A DNA stretch of 64,000 nt, from positions 1,302,001 to 1,366,000 of the forward strand of contig CAWAZL010000002.1 of NCBI GenBank assembly GCA_963786495.1, written 5' to 3'. Shown one piece after another: positions 51,042-59,290 of this stretch. Position 1 is the first letter of the stretch; every line of letters starts with the position of its first letter. A program made the position numbers and the translations under genes. Under the pieces are notes generated by a model. The model saw only the letters and a program-made list of their open reading frames with translations, ran no database searches and had not been told where the DNA came from. The stretch comes from JALZKA01 sp963786495. GTDB lineage: Bacteria; Actinomycetota; Thermoleophilia; Solirubrobacterales; 70-9.

Positions 51042-51339
51042 GATGTCTCCTTTTCGGTTCCCTCCGGCGACCCCGAGCGGGCCGGACAAGTCCAAACAAG
51101 GTAACAGCGAAAATCGCATCTCGCGCCGGTTTGGCCCGTTCGCGGCCCTCTGGGGCTCTACGCACGAAAGCGCTTAATCGCAACTCAAAGAAGGTAGGGC
51201 TTAAATGGCGTGGAAAAGCGGTATTCGGGCTGCTGGTTGTCCTTTGACAACCCCTCTCCGACCCATGTACTTTCGTTGGAGGTGCGCGGACAGGCCGCTC
51301 GCCCCCCATTTTCATGACTAATTCACCAGGCTCAGCACG
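51042..51339 (+). promoter_or_regulatory. 298-bp region upstream of the mce array
   Basis: No gene is seen. The region separates the minus-strand beta-helix gene from the mce array and holds the promoter of the latter, described separately. The remaining sequence has no clear ORF or hairpin with a U-tract. Confidence 0.5.
51235..51271 (+). promoter_or_regulatory. mce operon promoter with -35 inside an inverted repeat (operator candidate)
   Basis: TTGACA (51244-51249) and TGTACT (51266-51271) are 16 bp apart and form a good promoter, about 70 bp before the first mce start. The -35 lies within the perfect inverted repeat GGTTGTC-CTTT-GACAACC (51235-51252). A repressor binding there would block RNA polymerase directly. 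No regulator gene is next to it. Confidence 0.6.
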
Positions 51340-52779
51340 TTGAAAAAGTCCGCTGGCAGGATCGTCGCGGTGCTCGCGATCGTCGCTGTCGCAGTGGCAC
51401 TCGTGGCGTTCGTCGGCGGTGACGACGAGTACAAGATCACGGCTGAGTTCCAGAACGCCAGCCAGCTGGTGCCGGGGAACCAGGTCATGGTCGGCGGCCT
51501 CGCCGCAGGCTCGGTGAAGGAGATCGGGCTGGGTGAGGACGGCGAGGCCGAAGTCCAGATCACGGTCTCAGAAGACTTCGCACCGCTGCCGCGCGGAACC
51601 ACAGCGACGATCCGCATGGGCTCGCTCTCCTCGGTGGCCGGGCGCCAGGTCCAGCTCACGCTCCCCCCGGAGGGCGCGGACACCCAGGGTGAGATCGAGA
51701 ACGGCGGGACGATGACCCAGTCCGAGACGATCTCGGCGGTCGACCTGGACCAGATCTTCAACACCCTCGACGTCGAGACGGTGAAGGACTTCAAGGAGGT
51801 CATCACGGGCTTCCGCGACGCGTATGCGGGCGTGACGAAGGAGGCGAACGAGGGCGCGAAGTACTTCAACCCGCTGCTCTCGACCTCGCGCCGCGTGTTT
51901 GGGGAGCTCAACCGCAATCCCGAGAGCCTCGAGTCCCTGATCGTGGACGGCGCCGCGCTTTCCGCACTCGTGGCCGAGCGCCGCGACGACCTCAGCGCCC
52001 TGGTCTCGAACGCATCCAGCGCCCTCGGGGCGATCGGCCGCGAGCGCCAGGCACTGGCCGACGCGATCAACCAGCTTCCTGACTTCCTCCGCCAAGCGAA
52101 CACGACCTTCGTGAACCTCCGCTTCACGCTCGACGACGTCGACCCGCTGGTCGCCGCCTCGATTCCGGTCGCCGAACGGCTCGGCCCGTTCTTCGAGGAG
52201 TTCCGCGCGGCCGCGGCCGACGCGGTGCCGACTATCCGCGACCTCGACGCGATCGTGCGCCGCCCCGGCAAGGCGAACGACCTGGTCGAGCTGACCCGCC
52301 TGCAGGTTCCCCTCGAGGAAGCCGGAGTGGGCTCAGGCGCCCCGAACTGCGGCAACCCCGTCTCGAACGACTACGACCCGCCAGCCGCCGACGAGGACTT
52401 CACGCAGGGATCCCTTGGCGAGGCCAACTGCGCGCTTCGCAACTCGAACGAGCAGCTATCGACCCTGCGCGCCTACACGCCTGAGCTCGTCGGCTGGTTC
52501 GACGGCTTCTCCACCTCGGGCCTCTTCGACGCCTCCGGCGCATTGGGGCGCATCAATACGACCTTCAACGCCTTCTCGCTGTCGCTCGGCAGCGGCCTTC
52601 CCGACCTGCTCTCGCCGATCGACCCGGCCGACGTGCTCTCAGGCACGGGCGCCGTGGACATCGACTCCGACCAGCGCTGCCCCGGCTCGACCGAGCGCGA
52701 TCCCGGCGACGGCTCGTCGCCCTTCACCGACGGCGACACCCTGGACTGTGACCCGATGCAGGGGCCTCAGGGCCCATGA
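51340..52779 (+). CDS. MCE/MlaD-family protein 1
   Basis: First of six MCE proteins in series, which in actinobacteria form a trans-envelope lipid or sterol transport conduit. The start is TTG 51340. A membrane anchor covers residues 6-25 (GRIVAVLAIVAVAVALVAFV). The MCE domain follows (YKITAEFQNASQLVPGNQVMVGGLAAGSVKEIGLGEDGEAEVQI to VAGRQVQLTLPP). Then comes a long helical region (about residues 130-330) thought to build the tunnel, and a Cys-containing C-terminal part (NCGNPVSNDYDPPAADED). It overlaps the next gene by ATGA. Confidence 0.92.
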   Translation: MKKSAGRIVAVLAIVAVAVALVAFVGGDDEYKITAEFQNASQLVPGNQVMVGGLAAGSVKEIGLGEDGEAEVQITVSEDFAPLPRGTTATIRMGSLSSVAGRQVQLTLPPEGADTQGEIENGGTMTQSETISAVDLDQIFNTLDVETVKDFKEVITGFRDAYAGVTKEANEGAKYFNPLLSTSRRVFGELNRNPESLESLIVDGAALSALVAERRDDLSALVSNASSALGAIGRERQALADAINQLPDFLRQANTTFVNLRFTLDDVDPLVAASIPVAERLGPFFEEFRAAAADAVPTIRDLDAIVRRPGKANDLVELTRLQVPLEEAGVGSGAPNCGNPVSNDYDPPAADEDFTQGSLGEANCALRNSNEQLSTLRAYTPELVGWFDGFSTSGLFDASGALGRINTTFNAFSLSLGSGLPDLLSPIDPADVLSGTGAVDIDSDQRCPGSTERDPGDGSSPFTDGDTLDCDPMQGPQGP

Positions 52780-54560
52780 GAAGGATCGCGATCACGCTTG
52801 CCGTCCTGGCCGCCGCGGGCGCCGCGTTCGCTGCGTCGGTCTCCGCCGACGAGGACACCCACACCTACCAGCTCGAGATGTTCAACGCCTTCGGGATCGT
52901 GAACGGCTCCGAGGTGAAGGTCGCCGGCGTGAACTCGGGCACGGTCAAGGGGCTCGAGGTGTCAGAGGACAAGACGGCCCTCGTGGAGGTCGAGCTTTCA
53001 GGGCCCCTGGCGGTCCTGGGCGTGGACACCCAGTGCAAGTCTGAGCCGCAGTCGCTGATCGCCGAGTACTTCATCGACTGCCAGCCCGCGGGCGAGCCCG
53101 CCGAAGACGGCAGCATCCTGCGCAAGAAGGTCCAGCAGACCGTTCAGCCCGATCTCGTCCAGAACACCCTGCGCGAGCCCTTCAAGGACCGCCTCGCAAT
53201 TCTCATCAACGAGTTCGGCACCGCCCTGGCCGGCAATCCGGAGAACCTGAACGAGGCGATCCGGCTCGGCGCGCCCGCCTTGCGCGACCTTCACGCCGCT
53301 CTGCGCCTCCTTGGGCGTCAGAACACGGTCATCCGCGACTTGAACGTGGACTCCGACGAGATCATCGGCAAGCTCGCGGATCGCCGCACTGACGTGGCCG
53401 CGTTCATCGACAACGCAGGCGCGGCCGCCGCCGCGTCGGCCGAGCGGAGCGAGGACCTCTCCGCGAGCTTCGACAAGCTCGACGATTTCCTGGCCGAGCT
53501 CGAGCCGACGATGGTCGAGCTCGGGAACGTCGCCCGTGAGTCGACCCCGCTCCTCGTCGATCTGCGCGGCTCCGCGCCGCAGCTAAACGAGCTTGCGACC
53601 AGCCTGCCCGCCTTCAACCGCGCTACCCAGAAGTCCCTCGTCACCTTGGGCAAGGCCTCGGTCCCTGGCAAGCGCGCCCTCGACCGCGGCGTCCAGAACG
53701 GCACCTTCACGGCGCTTCGCGACTCGGCCGACCAGGCCCCGCGGACGACGGAGCTGATCAAGGACTTCCTCGCAGACCTCGACGACCCGCGCCGCTCGGT
53801 CGAGGTTGACGACCGCGCCGCAAAGAGCTGCGATGACAAGACCCTGCCCTGCTATTCGACCGGCCGCGAGGGGCCGACCGGGTACACCGGATTCGAGGGC
53901 CTCCTGAACTACGCCTACTACCAGGCCGGCTCGCTCAACCAGTACGACAGCGTCGGCCACCTCCTGCACTTCTCTCTCTACGACGTCTTCGTCGGCAACT
54001 GCGGAAGCTTCAACACCCACCAGAGCTTCCCGGAGGAGGGCGGCGTCGACCCGGACGGCCCCGGTCCGGGCCTCGGCCCCAGGACGACGGACCCCCTCGA
54101 CGCGGACAACTGCGTCGGCGGGCTCGGTCCCAATCAGCCGGGCATCACGCCCGGTCAGCAGGAGGCCGACCTGGGCATCGGGCCCTACGACCCGTCCGTG
54201 TGTCCCGACGGCTCCACCGACCTTTCCATCTGCAACCCGGCCGGGCCGCGCCGCAAGACAACGTCTACAAAGGCGTCCGGCGGTGCAGCGGAAGGCGGCA
54301 ATGGCGACGGCGGCTCGGGCGGTAACGGCTCGGGCGACCCGGATCTGCCCGACCTGCCTGGCAACCTGCCCGGCGATCTTCCGACCGACCCGGGAAGCGG
54401 CGGCGGTGGCGGCGGCCTCGGCGGCATCCTGGACGATCTCCCCGGGCTTGGCAACGGCGGCAACCAGAACAACGCGGCGGCGGCGGCGGTAACGGTGGCG
54501 GCGCCGGGCAGGCTGCAAATGACCTCCTCGACTTCCTCTTTTCGCCATGAGGGGCCGTAG
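52776..54560 (+). CDS. MCE/MlaD-family protein 2, probable 3' frameshift
   Basis: A 594-residue MCE protein. Signal or anchor segment in residues 1-25 (MRRIAITLAVLAAAGAAFAAS), MCE domain (YQLEMFNAFGIVNGSEVKVAGVNSGTVKGLEVSEDKTALVEVEL), then long helices with a repeated LDDFLAELEPTMVELG type pattern. The tail is Gly/Pro/Asp-rich. At the end the frame given reads an Ala-rich stretch and stops at 54560. Shifting one base near 54474 gives a Gly-rich tail ending ANDLLDFLFSP with a stop at 54548-54550. That stop overlaps the next ATG as ATGA, as at most other junctions here, so a one-base deletion in the GCGG run is likely. Confidence 0.9.
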   Translation: MRRIAITLAVLAAAGAAFAASVSADEDTHTYQLEMFNAFGIVNGSEVKVAGVNSGTVKGLEVSEDKTALVEVELSGPLAVLGVDTQCKSEPQSLIAEYFIDCQPAGEPAEDGSILRKKVQQTVQPDLVQNTLREPFKDRLAILINEFGTALAGNPENLNEAIRLGAPALRDLHAALRLLGRQNTVIRDLNVDSDEIIGKLADRRTDVAAFIDNAGAAAAASAERSEDLSASFDKLDDFLAELEPTMVELGNVARESTPLLVDLRGSAPQLNELATSLPAFNRATQKSLVTLGKASVPGKRALDRGVQNGTFTALRDSADQAPRTTELIKDFLADLDDPRRSVEVDDRAAKSCDDKTLPCYSTGREGPTGYTGFEGLLNYAYYQAGSLNQYDSVGHLLHFSLYDVFVGNCGSFNTHQSFPEEGGVDPDGPGPGLGPRTTDPLDADNCVGGLGPNQPGITPGQQEADLGIGPYDPSVCPDGSTDLSICNPAGPRRKTTSTKASGGAAEGGNGDGGSGGNGSGDPDLPDLPGNLPGDLPTDPGSGGGGGGLGGILDDLPGLGNGGNQNNAAAAAVTVAAPGRLQMTSSTSSFRHEGP

Positions 54561-56250
54561 CGCAGGAGCCACGCTCGCAGCCTCGCCGACGATGGTCGGC
54601 GCTGTCACGACGCTGATCCTGATCGTCGCGGTCTTCCTGGCCTACAACGCGAACAACGGCCTGCCGTTCGTCCCTGTCTACTCCGTCTCGGTGGACGTGC
54701 CGAACGCCGCCCGCCTGGGCACGAACAACGAGGTGCGGATCGGCGGCACCCGAGTCGGCGTCGTCGAGTCCATCGAGCCGGTCGAGATCGAGAACTCGGC
54801 CAGCGCCTCAACCGATGGCGATGGAAGCGCCGGCGACGTCCCCGCGCTTGGCGCCAGGCTCAACCTGAAGCTCGACAAGGCCGCCGAGCCGCTGCCCGAG
54901 GACTCGGTCTTCCGCGTGCGCTACCGCTCGACCTTCGGCCTCAAGTACCTCGAGATCGTGCGCGGCACCGGCCCCGACGCCGAGGAGGGCCACATCTTCG
55001 ACGGCACCAACGACGGTGACGCGGCCGAGTGCGACATCCCGACCACGCCGGCGACCTTCTCCGAGGACATTCCTGAGCAGGCGAAGGACGGTTGCTTCCA
55101 GGAGCAGACCGAGTTTGACGCGATCAACAACACCTTCGACAACAAGACCCGCAGCGCGGCTCGTGAGAACCTCGTGGGCTTCGGCGGTGCCTTCGCCGGC
55201 CGCGGCGCATCGCTCAACGACGCCATCGAGGGCCTGCGGCCGCTGGTCGAGAACCTCGGCCCCGTCTCACGTGTCTTGGCGGACCCCTCGACGCAACTCG
55301 AGCGATTCATCTCGTCGCTGGCACGCACGGCCGAGATCGTCGCGCCAGTGTCTGATGAGCAGGCGCAGTTCTTCACCAACGCCGCGATCGCGTTTGCCGC
55401 GTTCACGCGCGACACCGGTGCGCTGCAGGAGACGATCTCCGAGGGACCCGAAACGCTTGACGTGGCAATCGACACCCTGCCCAGGCAGCGCCCGTTCCTG
55501 GCGGAATTCGCCGAGCTGTCCAGGCGCCTACGCCCCGGCGTGCAGGACCTCCGCGTAGCGCTGCCCGTCCTCAACCGCGCAATTGACGTCGGCACGCCCG
55601 TCCTGGCGCGCACGCCGGCAATGAACCGCGACTTGAAGGACGTCCTGGTCGAGCTCGACAGGCTCGTGAAGCAGGAGTCCACGGTGGTCACGCTCCAGCG
55701 CCTGCGCGACACCTTCGACTCTGCCCGACGCTTCTCCGAGTGGGTCGTCCCCGCGCAGACCGTCTGCAACTACTGGAACTACTGGTTCACGTTCCTGCCT
55801 GAGGCCCTCTCCGACAGGGATCAGTCCGGCTACAACTTCCGCCAGGCGCTCACCAACGCGCCGCTTGGCCCGCAGGCGCTCAATATCGGCCCCGTGACCC
55901 TGACCGTGCCGGGCATGACACATGGTCCGGTCGCGGGCTACTCCGGGGTCCAGGCCACGGGCAAGCACGGTCCGGTCCCGAACCCCCTCGCCGACGGCGA
56001 GTTCGATCCCGAGGGGCAGCCGATCCTCCACGGCAATCCGTACGGGCCGACCGGCCAGGACGGCTCGGACTGCCAGGCCGGGCAGTCGGGCTACCTCCTG
56101 GGTGATCTCCGGATCCCCGGCCAGCCCGCGTCCAACCCCTCGGTGGCAGTCGCCGACATCCCGGGCGACCGCGGGCCGACGACCACCTACTTCGACGAGA
56201 ACGGCGACCGGACGTATCGCGACACCCGCGTCCCATCGAGGCAGCCATGA
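54547..56250 (+). CDS. MCE/MlaD-family protein 3
   Basis: A 567-residue MCE protein. It has a membrane anchor (ASPTMVGAVTTLILIVAVFLAYNANNG) and the MCE domain (VYSVSVDVPNAARLGTNNEVRIGGTRVGVVESIEP, then FRVRYRSTFGLKYLEIVRG). The helical region includes SAARENLVGFGGAFAGRGASLNDAIEGLRPLVENLG. The C-terminal part contains TVCNYWNYWFTFLPEALSD, seen in many actinobacterial Mce proteins. It probably contributes one subunit of a hexamer. It overlaps the next gene by ATGA (56247-56250). Confidence 0.92.
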   Translation: MRGRSAGATLAASPTMVGAVTTLILIVAVFLAYNANNGLPFVPVYSVSVDVPNAARLGTNNEVRIGGTRVGVVESIEPVEIENSASASTDGDGSAGDVPALGARLNLKLDKAAEPLPEDSVFRVRYRSTFGLKYLEIVRGTGPDAEEGHIFDGTNDGDAAECDIPTTPATFSEDIPEQAKDGCFQEQTEFDAINNTFDNKTRSAARENLVGFGGAFAGRGASLNDAIEGLRPLVENLGPVSRVLADPSTQLERFISSLARTAEIVAPVSDEQAQFFTNAAIAFAAFTRDTGALQETISEGPETLDVAIDTLPRQRPFLAEFAELSRRLRPGVQDLRVALPVLNRAIDVGTPVLARTPAMNRDLKDVLVELDRLVKQESTVVTLQRLRDTFDSARRFSEWVVPAQTVCNYWNYWFTFLPEALSDRDQSGYNFRQALTNAPLGPQALNIGPVTLTVPGMTHGPVAGYSGVQATGKHGPVPNPLADGEFDPEGQPILHGNPYGPTGQDGSDCQAGQSGYLLGDLRIPGQPASNPSVAVADIPGDRGPTTTYFDENGDRTYRDTRVPSRQP

Positions 56251-57953
56251 GGACCGGTCAGCGCAGAGAACGGCTTCCGAACTGGGCGATCGGCCTGATC
56301 TTGATCGTGCTCCTTGCGATCGCCTCGCTGTACGCCTTCACCAAGAGCGTTCCGTGGGAGAGCAAGTACACGGTCCAGGCGGTATTCCCCTCAGCCGGGA
56401 ACGTCAGGCCCGCCTCGCCGGTCCGGATCGCCGGCGTGAACGTCGGCAAGGTGACGAAGATCGAGCACCTCGAAGCCTCGGACTCGGCCCAGGTCACAGC
56501 GCAAGCCGGGATCACCGACGACCCCGAGGCCGAGGGTGCGCCCGCAACCGCTTCAGTCGTGACGATGGAGCTCGAGGAGTCCGCGCTGCCGCTCCACACC
56601 GACGCGACAATGAAGCTGCGCCCGCGCCTCTTTTTGGAAGGCAACCTCTTCGTCGACCTCAAGCCGGGCTCTCCGAGCGCGCCGGAGGCCGATGACGGCT
56701 ACACCTTCCCGGCCGCACAGACCTCGATCGCGGTCCAGATCGACCAGGTGTTCACGACTCTTCAGTCCGACGTTCGGTCGAACCTCCAGACGCTCCTCGA
56801 CGAGCTCGGCACGGCCTTCAGGGCCGGCGGGGCAGAGGGCTTTCGCGAGATCTACAAGACCTCGCCCGGAGCCTTCCGCTACACGTCCGAGGTGAACGAG
56901 GCGTTCCTCGGCCAAGAGGAGCATGACCTCTCTGAGCTCATAGTGAACCTCGATTCCACGGTCGAGGCGCTCAACCAGGGCGAGGACCTCCAGGACCTCG
57001 TCACGAACCTGCGCACCGTGCTCGGCTCGTTCGCGGCCGAGAGCGCGAACCTCGAACGGGCGATCGCCGTCCTGCCCAGCGTGATCGAGGAAGGCCAGCC
57101 CGCCTTGGCCAGCCTCAATCGCTCGCTCCCCGCGCTGAGGGCCTTCTCGCGGGAGGCGCTGCCGGGAGTGCGCTCGACGCCGGCCACGCTCGACGCGGCA
57201 ACGCCTCTCCTCGAGCAGATCCGCGGACTGGTCTCCGAGGAGGAGCTGCGCGGCCTCACCGCCGACCTGCGCCCGACGATTCCGCGCCTGACCACGCTTG
57301 CCAACGAGTCGATCCCGTTCCTCGACGAGTCGCGGGCCCTGGCGAGCTGTTTCAACGAGGTAGTGAACCCGTGGTCACGCCAGACGGTGACCGACGCGGC
57401 AACGCCGGCATCCGGCCAGATCTTCGAAGAGCTCGGGTACGGCCTTACCGGAATCGCTTCCGAGAGCCGCTCGGGCGACGCGAACGGCCCGTACATCCGG
57501 GTCATGGCCGGCGGCGGCACCAACACGGTGGTCTTCCCCGACTCCATCCAGGAAGCCGGGACGGCGGTGGACGCGGTCGGACTCACCCCGCTGCCGCTAC
57601 TGGGCGCGATCCCCGCGATCGAGTCGAGCGCCAAGACCCCATATCGCCCCGACGTGCGCTGCGAGACGCAGGAGCCGCCGGACATCGACGCCGGCGCGCC
57701 AGTGGCGCCACCTCGCCAGACGACGGTCGAGAACCCGATCACGCCGCAGTCGGCGACCCCCGAGCTGCTCGACAGCGTTCGCGGCGCCAACGACCTCTTC
57801 GAAGATGCGATGGCCCTCGCGGACAAGGGCCGCTCGAAGAAGTCCCTTGACCTCAGAGACAACGCGCTCGAAGACGTGAACGTGGCCCTCGCCGAGGCCT
57901 TCGACCTCGAGTATCTCCTGCCCCTTCTGGACGAGGAGCCGGTGCAGCCATGA
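56247..57953 (+). CDS. MCE/MlaD-family protein 4
   Basis: A 568-residue MCE protein starting at ATG 56247. Anchor in residues 10-30 (LPNWAIGLILIVLLAIASLYAFT). The MCE domain is YTVQAVFPSAGNVRPASPVRIAGVNVGKVTKIEHLEASDSAQVT, with the strand RPRLFLEGNLFVDLKPG. Long helical segments follow with the SxxLxxLNRSLPALRAF type. The C-terminal region has DVRCETQEPPDIDAGAP and a helical end. It overlaps protein 5 by four bases. Confidence 0.92.
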   Translation: MRTGQRRERLPNWAIGLILIVLLAIASLYAFTKSVPWESKYTVQAVFPSAGNVRPASPVRIAGVNVGKVTKIEHLEASDSAQVTAQAGITDDPEAEGAPATASVVTMELEESALPLHTDATMKLRPRLFLEGNLFVDLKPGSPSAPEADDGYTFPAAQTSIAVQIDQVFTTLQSDVRSNLQTLLDELGTAFRAGGAEGFREIYKTSPGAFRYTSEVNEAFLGQEEHDLSELIVNLDSTVEALNQGEDLQDLVTNLRTVLGSFAAESANLERAIAVLPSVIEEGQPALASLNRSLPALRAFSREALPGVRSTPATLDAATPLLEQIRGLVSEEELRGLTADLRPTIPRLTTLANESIPFLDESRALASCFNEVVNPWSRQTVTDAATPASGQIFEELGYGLTGIASESRSGDANGPYIRVMAGGGTNTVVFPDSIQEAGTAVDAVGLTPLPLLGAIPAIESSAKTPYRPDVRCETQEPPDIDAGAPVAPPRQTTVENPITPQSATPELLDSVRGANDLFEDAMALADKGRSKKSLDLRDNALEDVNVALAEAFDLEYLLPLLDEEPVQP

Positions 57954-59290
57954 TGACCGCCATCCGCAAGAGCCTCCGCCCGTTCATCGCGGTCATCGTC
58001 CTGATCATTTTCGCGGGCGTGATCAGCTTCTACATCTTCCAGAAGCAGCGCCTCCGCATCCCGATCATCGAGGAGAAGCCCTTCCAGTTCCAGGCCGAGT
58101 TCGACAACGCCCAGGGCGTCGTCGCCGGCCAGGGCCAGACGCTCAGGGTTGCCGGCGTGAGGGTCGGCGACGTGTCGAACGTCGAGTTGGTCGACGGCCG
58201 CGCCGTCGTCACATTCGACGTCGATCGCGAGTACCTCCCGATCTATGAAGACGCGACGCTCCTGATGCGCCCGCTCACCGGCCTGCGCGACATGTTCTTC
58301 TCGCTCGACCCGGGCACGGAGAACCGCGCGCTTCCGGATGCCGGCGAGATCGAGGAGGGCGACACGGTGCCGCTCGCCAACACGGCGCCCGACGTGCCCC
58401 TCGACCAGGTGCTCGAAGCTCTCGACAACGACAATCAGGCATACCTGCGGGCGATCCTCGTCGGCGCCGGTCAGGGCCTCGAGGGCCGCGGCAAGGACCT
58501 CGGCCGCATCCTCGGCAGCCTGGGACCGATCAACCGCGACCTCGAAAAGCTCAACACCGCGGTCGCCGAGCGCGACGAGAACCTCAGCCGCCTGGTCCAC
58601 AACCTCTCGATCCTCACCAAGTCCATCGGTACGCAGGACCAGGACATCATGCGCCTCGTGACGGAGTCGAACGCGACGCTTGCTGCGATCGCGCAGGAAG
58701 ACCCGGACGTGCAGAATGCGACCCGCCTCCTGCCCGGAGCGCTCACTGAGACACGTGACGCCCTCGCCGCCGCCAAGGAGTTCGGCGACGAGCTCGGCCC
58801 GACCTTCAACTCACTCCGCCCGTTCGCGCAGAACCTTCCTGAGCTCAACTCGTCGACCACCGAGCTGGCCAACACCGTCACGCCGGTGATCCGCGACCAG
58901 CTGCGGCCGTTCGTGCGCTCGGCCCGCGAGCCGATCCCGGATATCAAGGCCGCCGCCCAGCGCCTGTCTAAGACCGCTCCGAACCTCACCTCGCTCGCTA
59001 CGCGGCTCAACCATCTGACCAACATGGCCGCGTACAACCCGCGCGGTCAGGAGCCTTCGGGCACGCCCGGGCGCGACGAGGGCTACCTCTACTGGGCCGC
59101 CTGGCTCTCCCACAACGGCGTGAGCCCCTTCGCCGCGCAGGACGGGAACGGCTTCTACCGCCGCATCTACTTCACCGCCAGCTGCCAGAACATCATCAAC
59201 CTCCTGTCCGGCTCGCCAGGCGGCGCCGTCATCGGCGGCATCGTCACAGGACTCCCCGCCCTCTTCACTCCAGGAGCGCCCTGCGGCTGA
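57950..59290 (+). CDS. MCE/MlaD-family protein 5
   Basis: A 446-residue MCE protein, the shortest of the six. Two ATGs follow each other at 57950 and 57953; either may be used. Anchor in about residues 12-32 (FIAVIVLIIFAGVISFYIF). The MCE domain is FQFQAEFDNAQGVVAGQGQTLRVAGVRVGDVSNVELVDGRAVVTF with MRPLTGLRDMFFSLDPG. The helical part ends in TRLNHLTNMAAYNP, then GYLYWAAWLSHNGV and SCQNIINLLSG. No lipobox cysteine is seen, unlike the lipoprotein member found in many mycobacterial mce operons. Confidence 0.92.
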   Translation: MMTAIRKSLRPFIAVIVLIIFAGVISFYIFQKQRLRIPIIEEKPFQFQAEFDNAQGVVAGQGQTLRVAGVRVGDVSNVELVDGRAVVTFDVDREYLPIYEDATLLMRPLTGLRDMFFSLDPGTENRALPDAGEIEEGDTVPLANTAPDVPLDQVLEALDNDNQAYLRAILVGAGQGLEGRGKDLGRILGSLGPINRDLEKLNTAVAERDENLSRLVHNLSILTKSIGTQDQDIMRLVTESNATLAAIAQEDPDVQNATRLLPGALTETRDALAAAKEFGDELGPTFNSLRPFAQNLPELNSSTTELANTVTPVIRDQLRPFVRSAREPIPDIKAAAQRLSKTAPNLTSLATRLNHLTNMAAYNPRGQEPSGTPGRDEGYLYWAAWLSHNGVSPFAAQDGNGFYRRIYFTASCQNIINLLSGSPGGAVIGGIVTGLPALFTPGAPCG

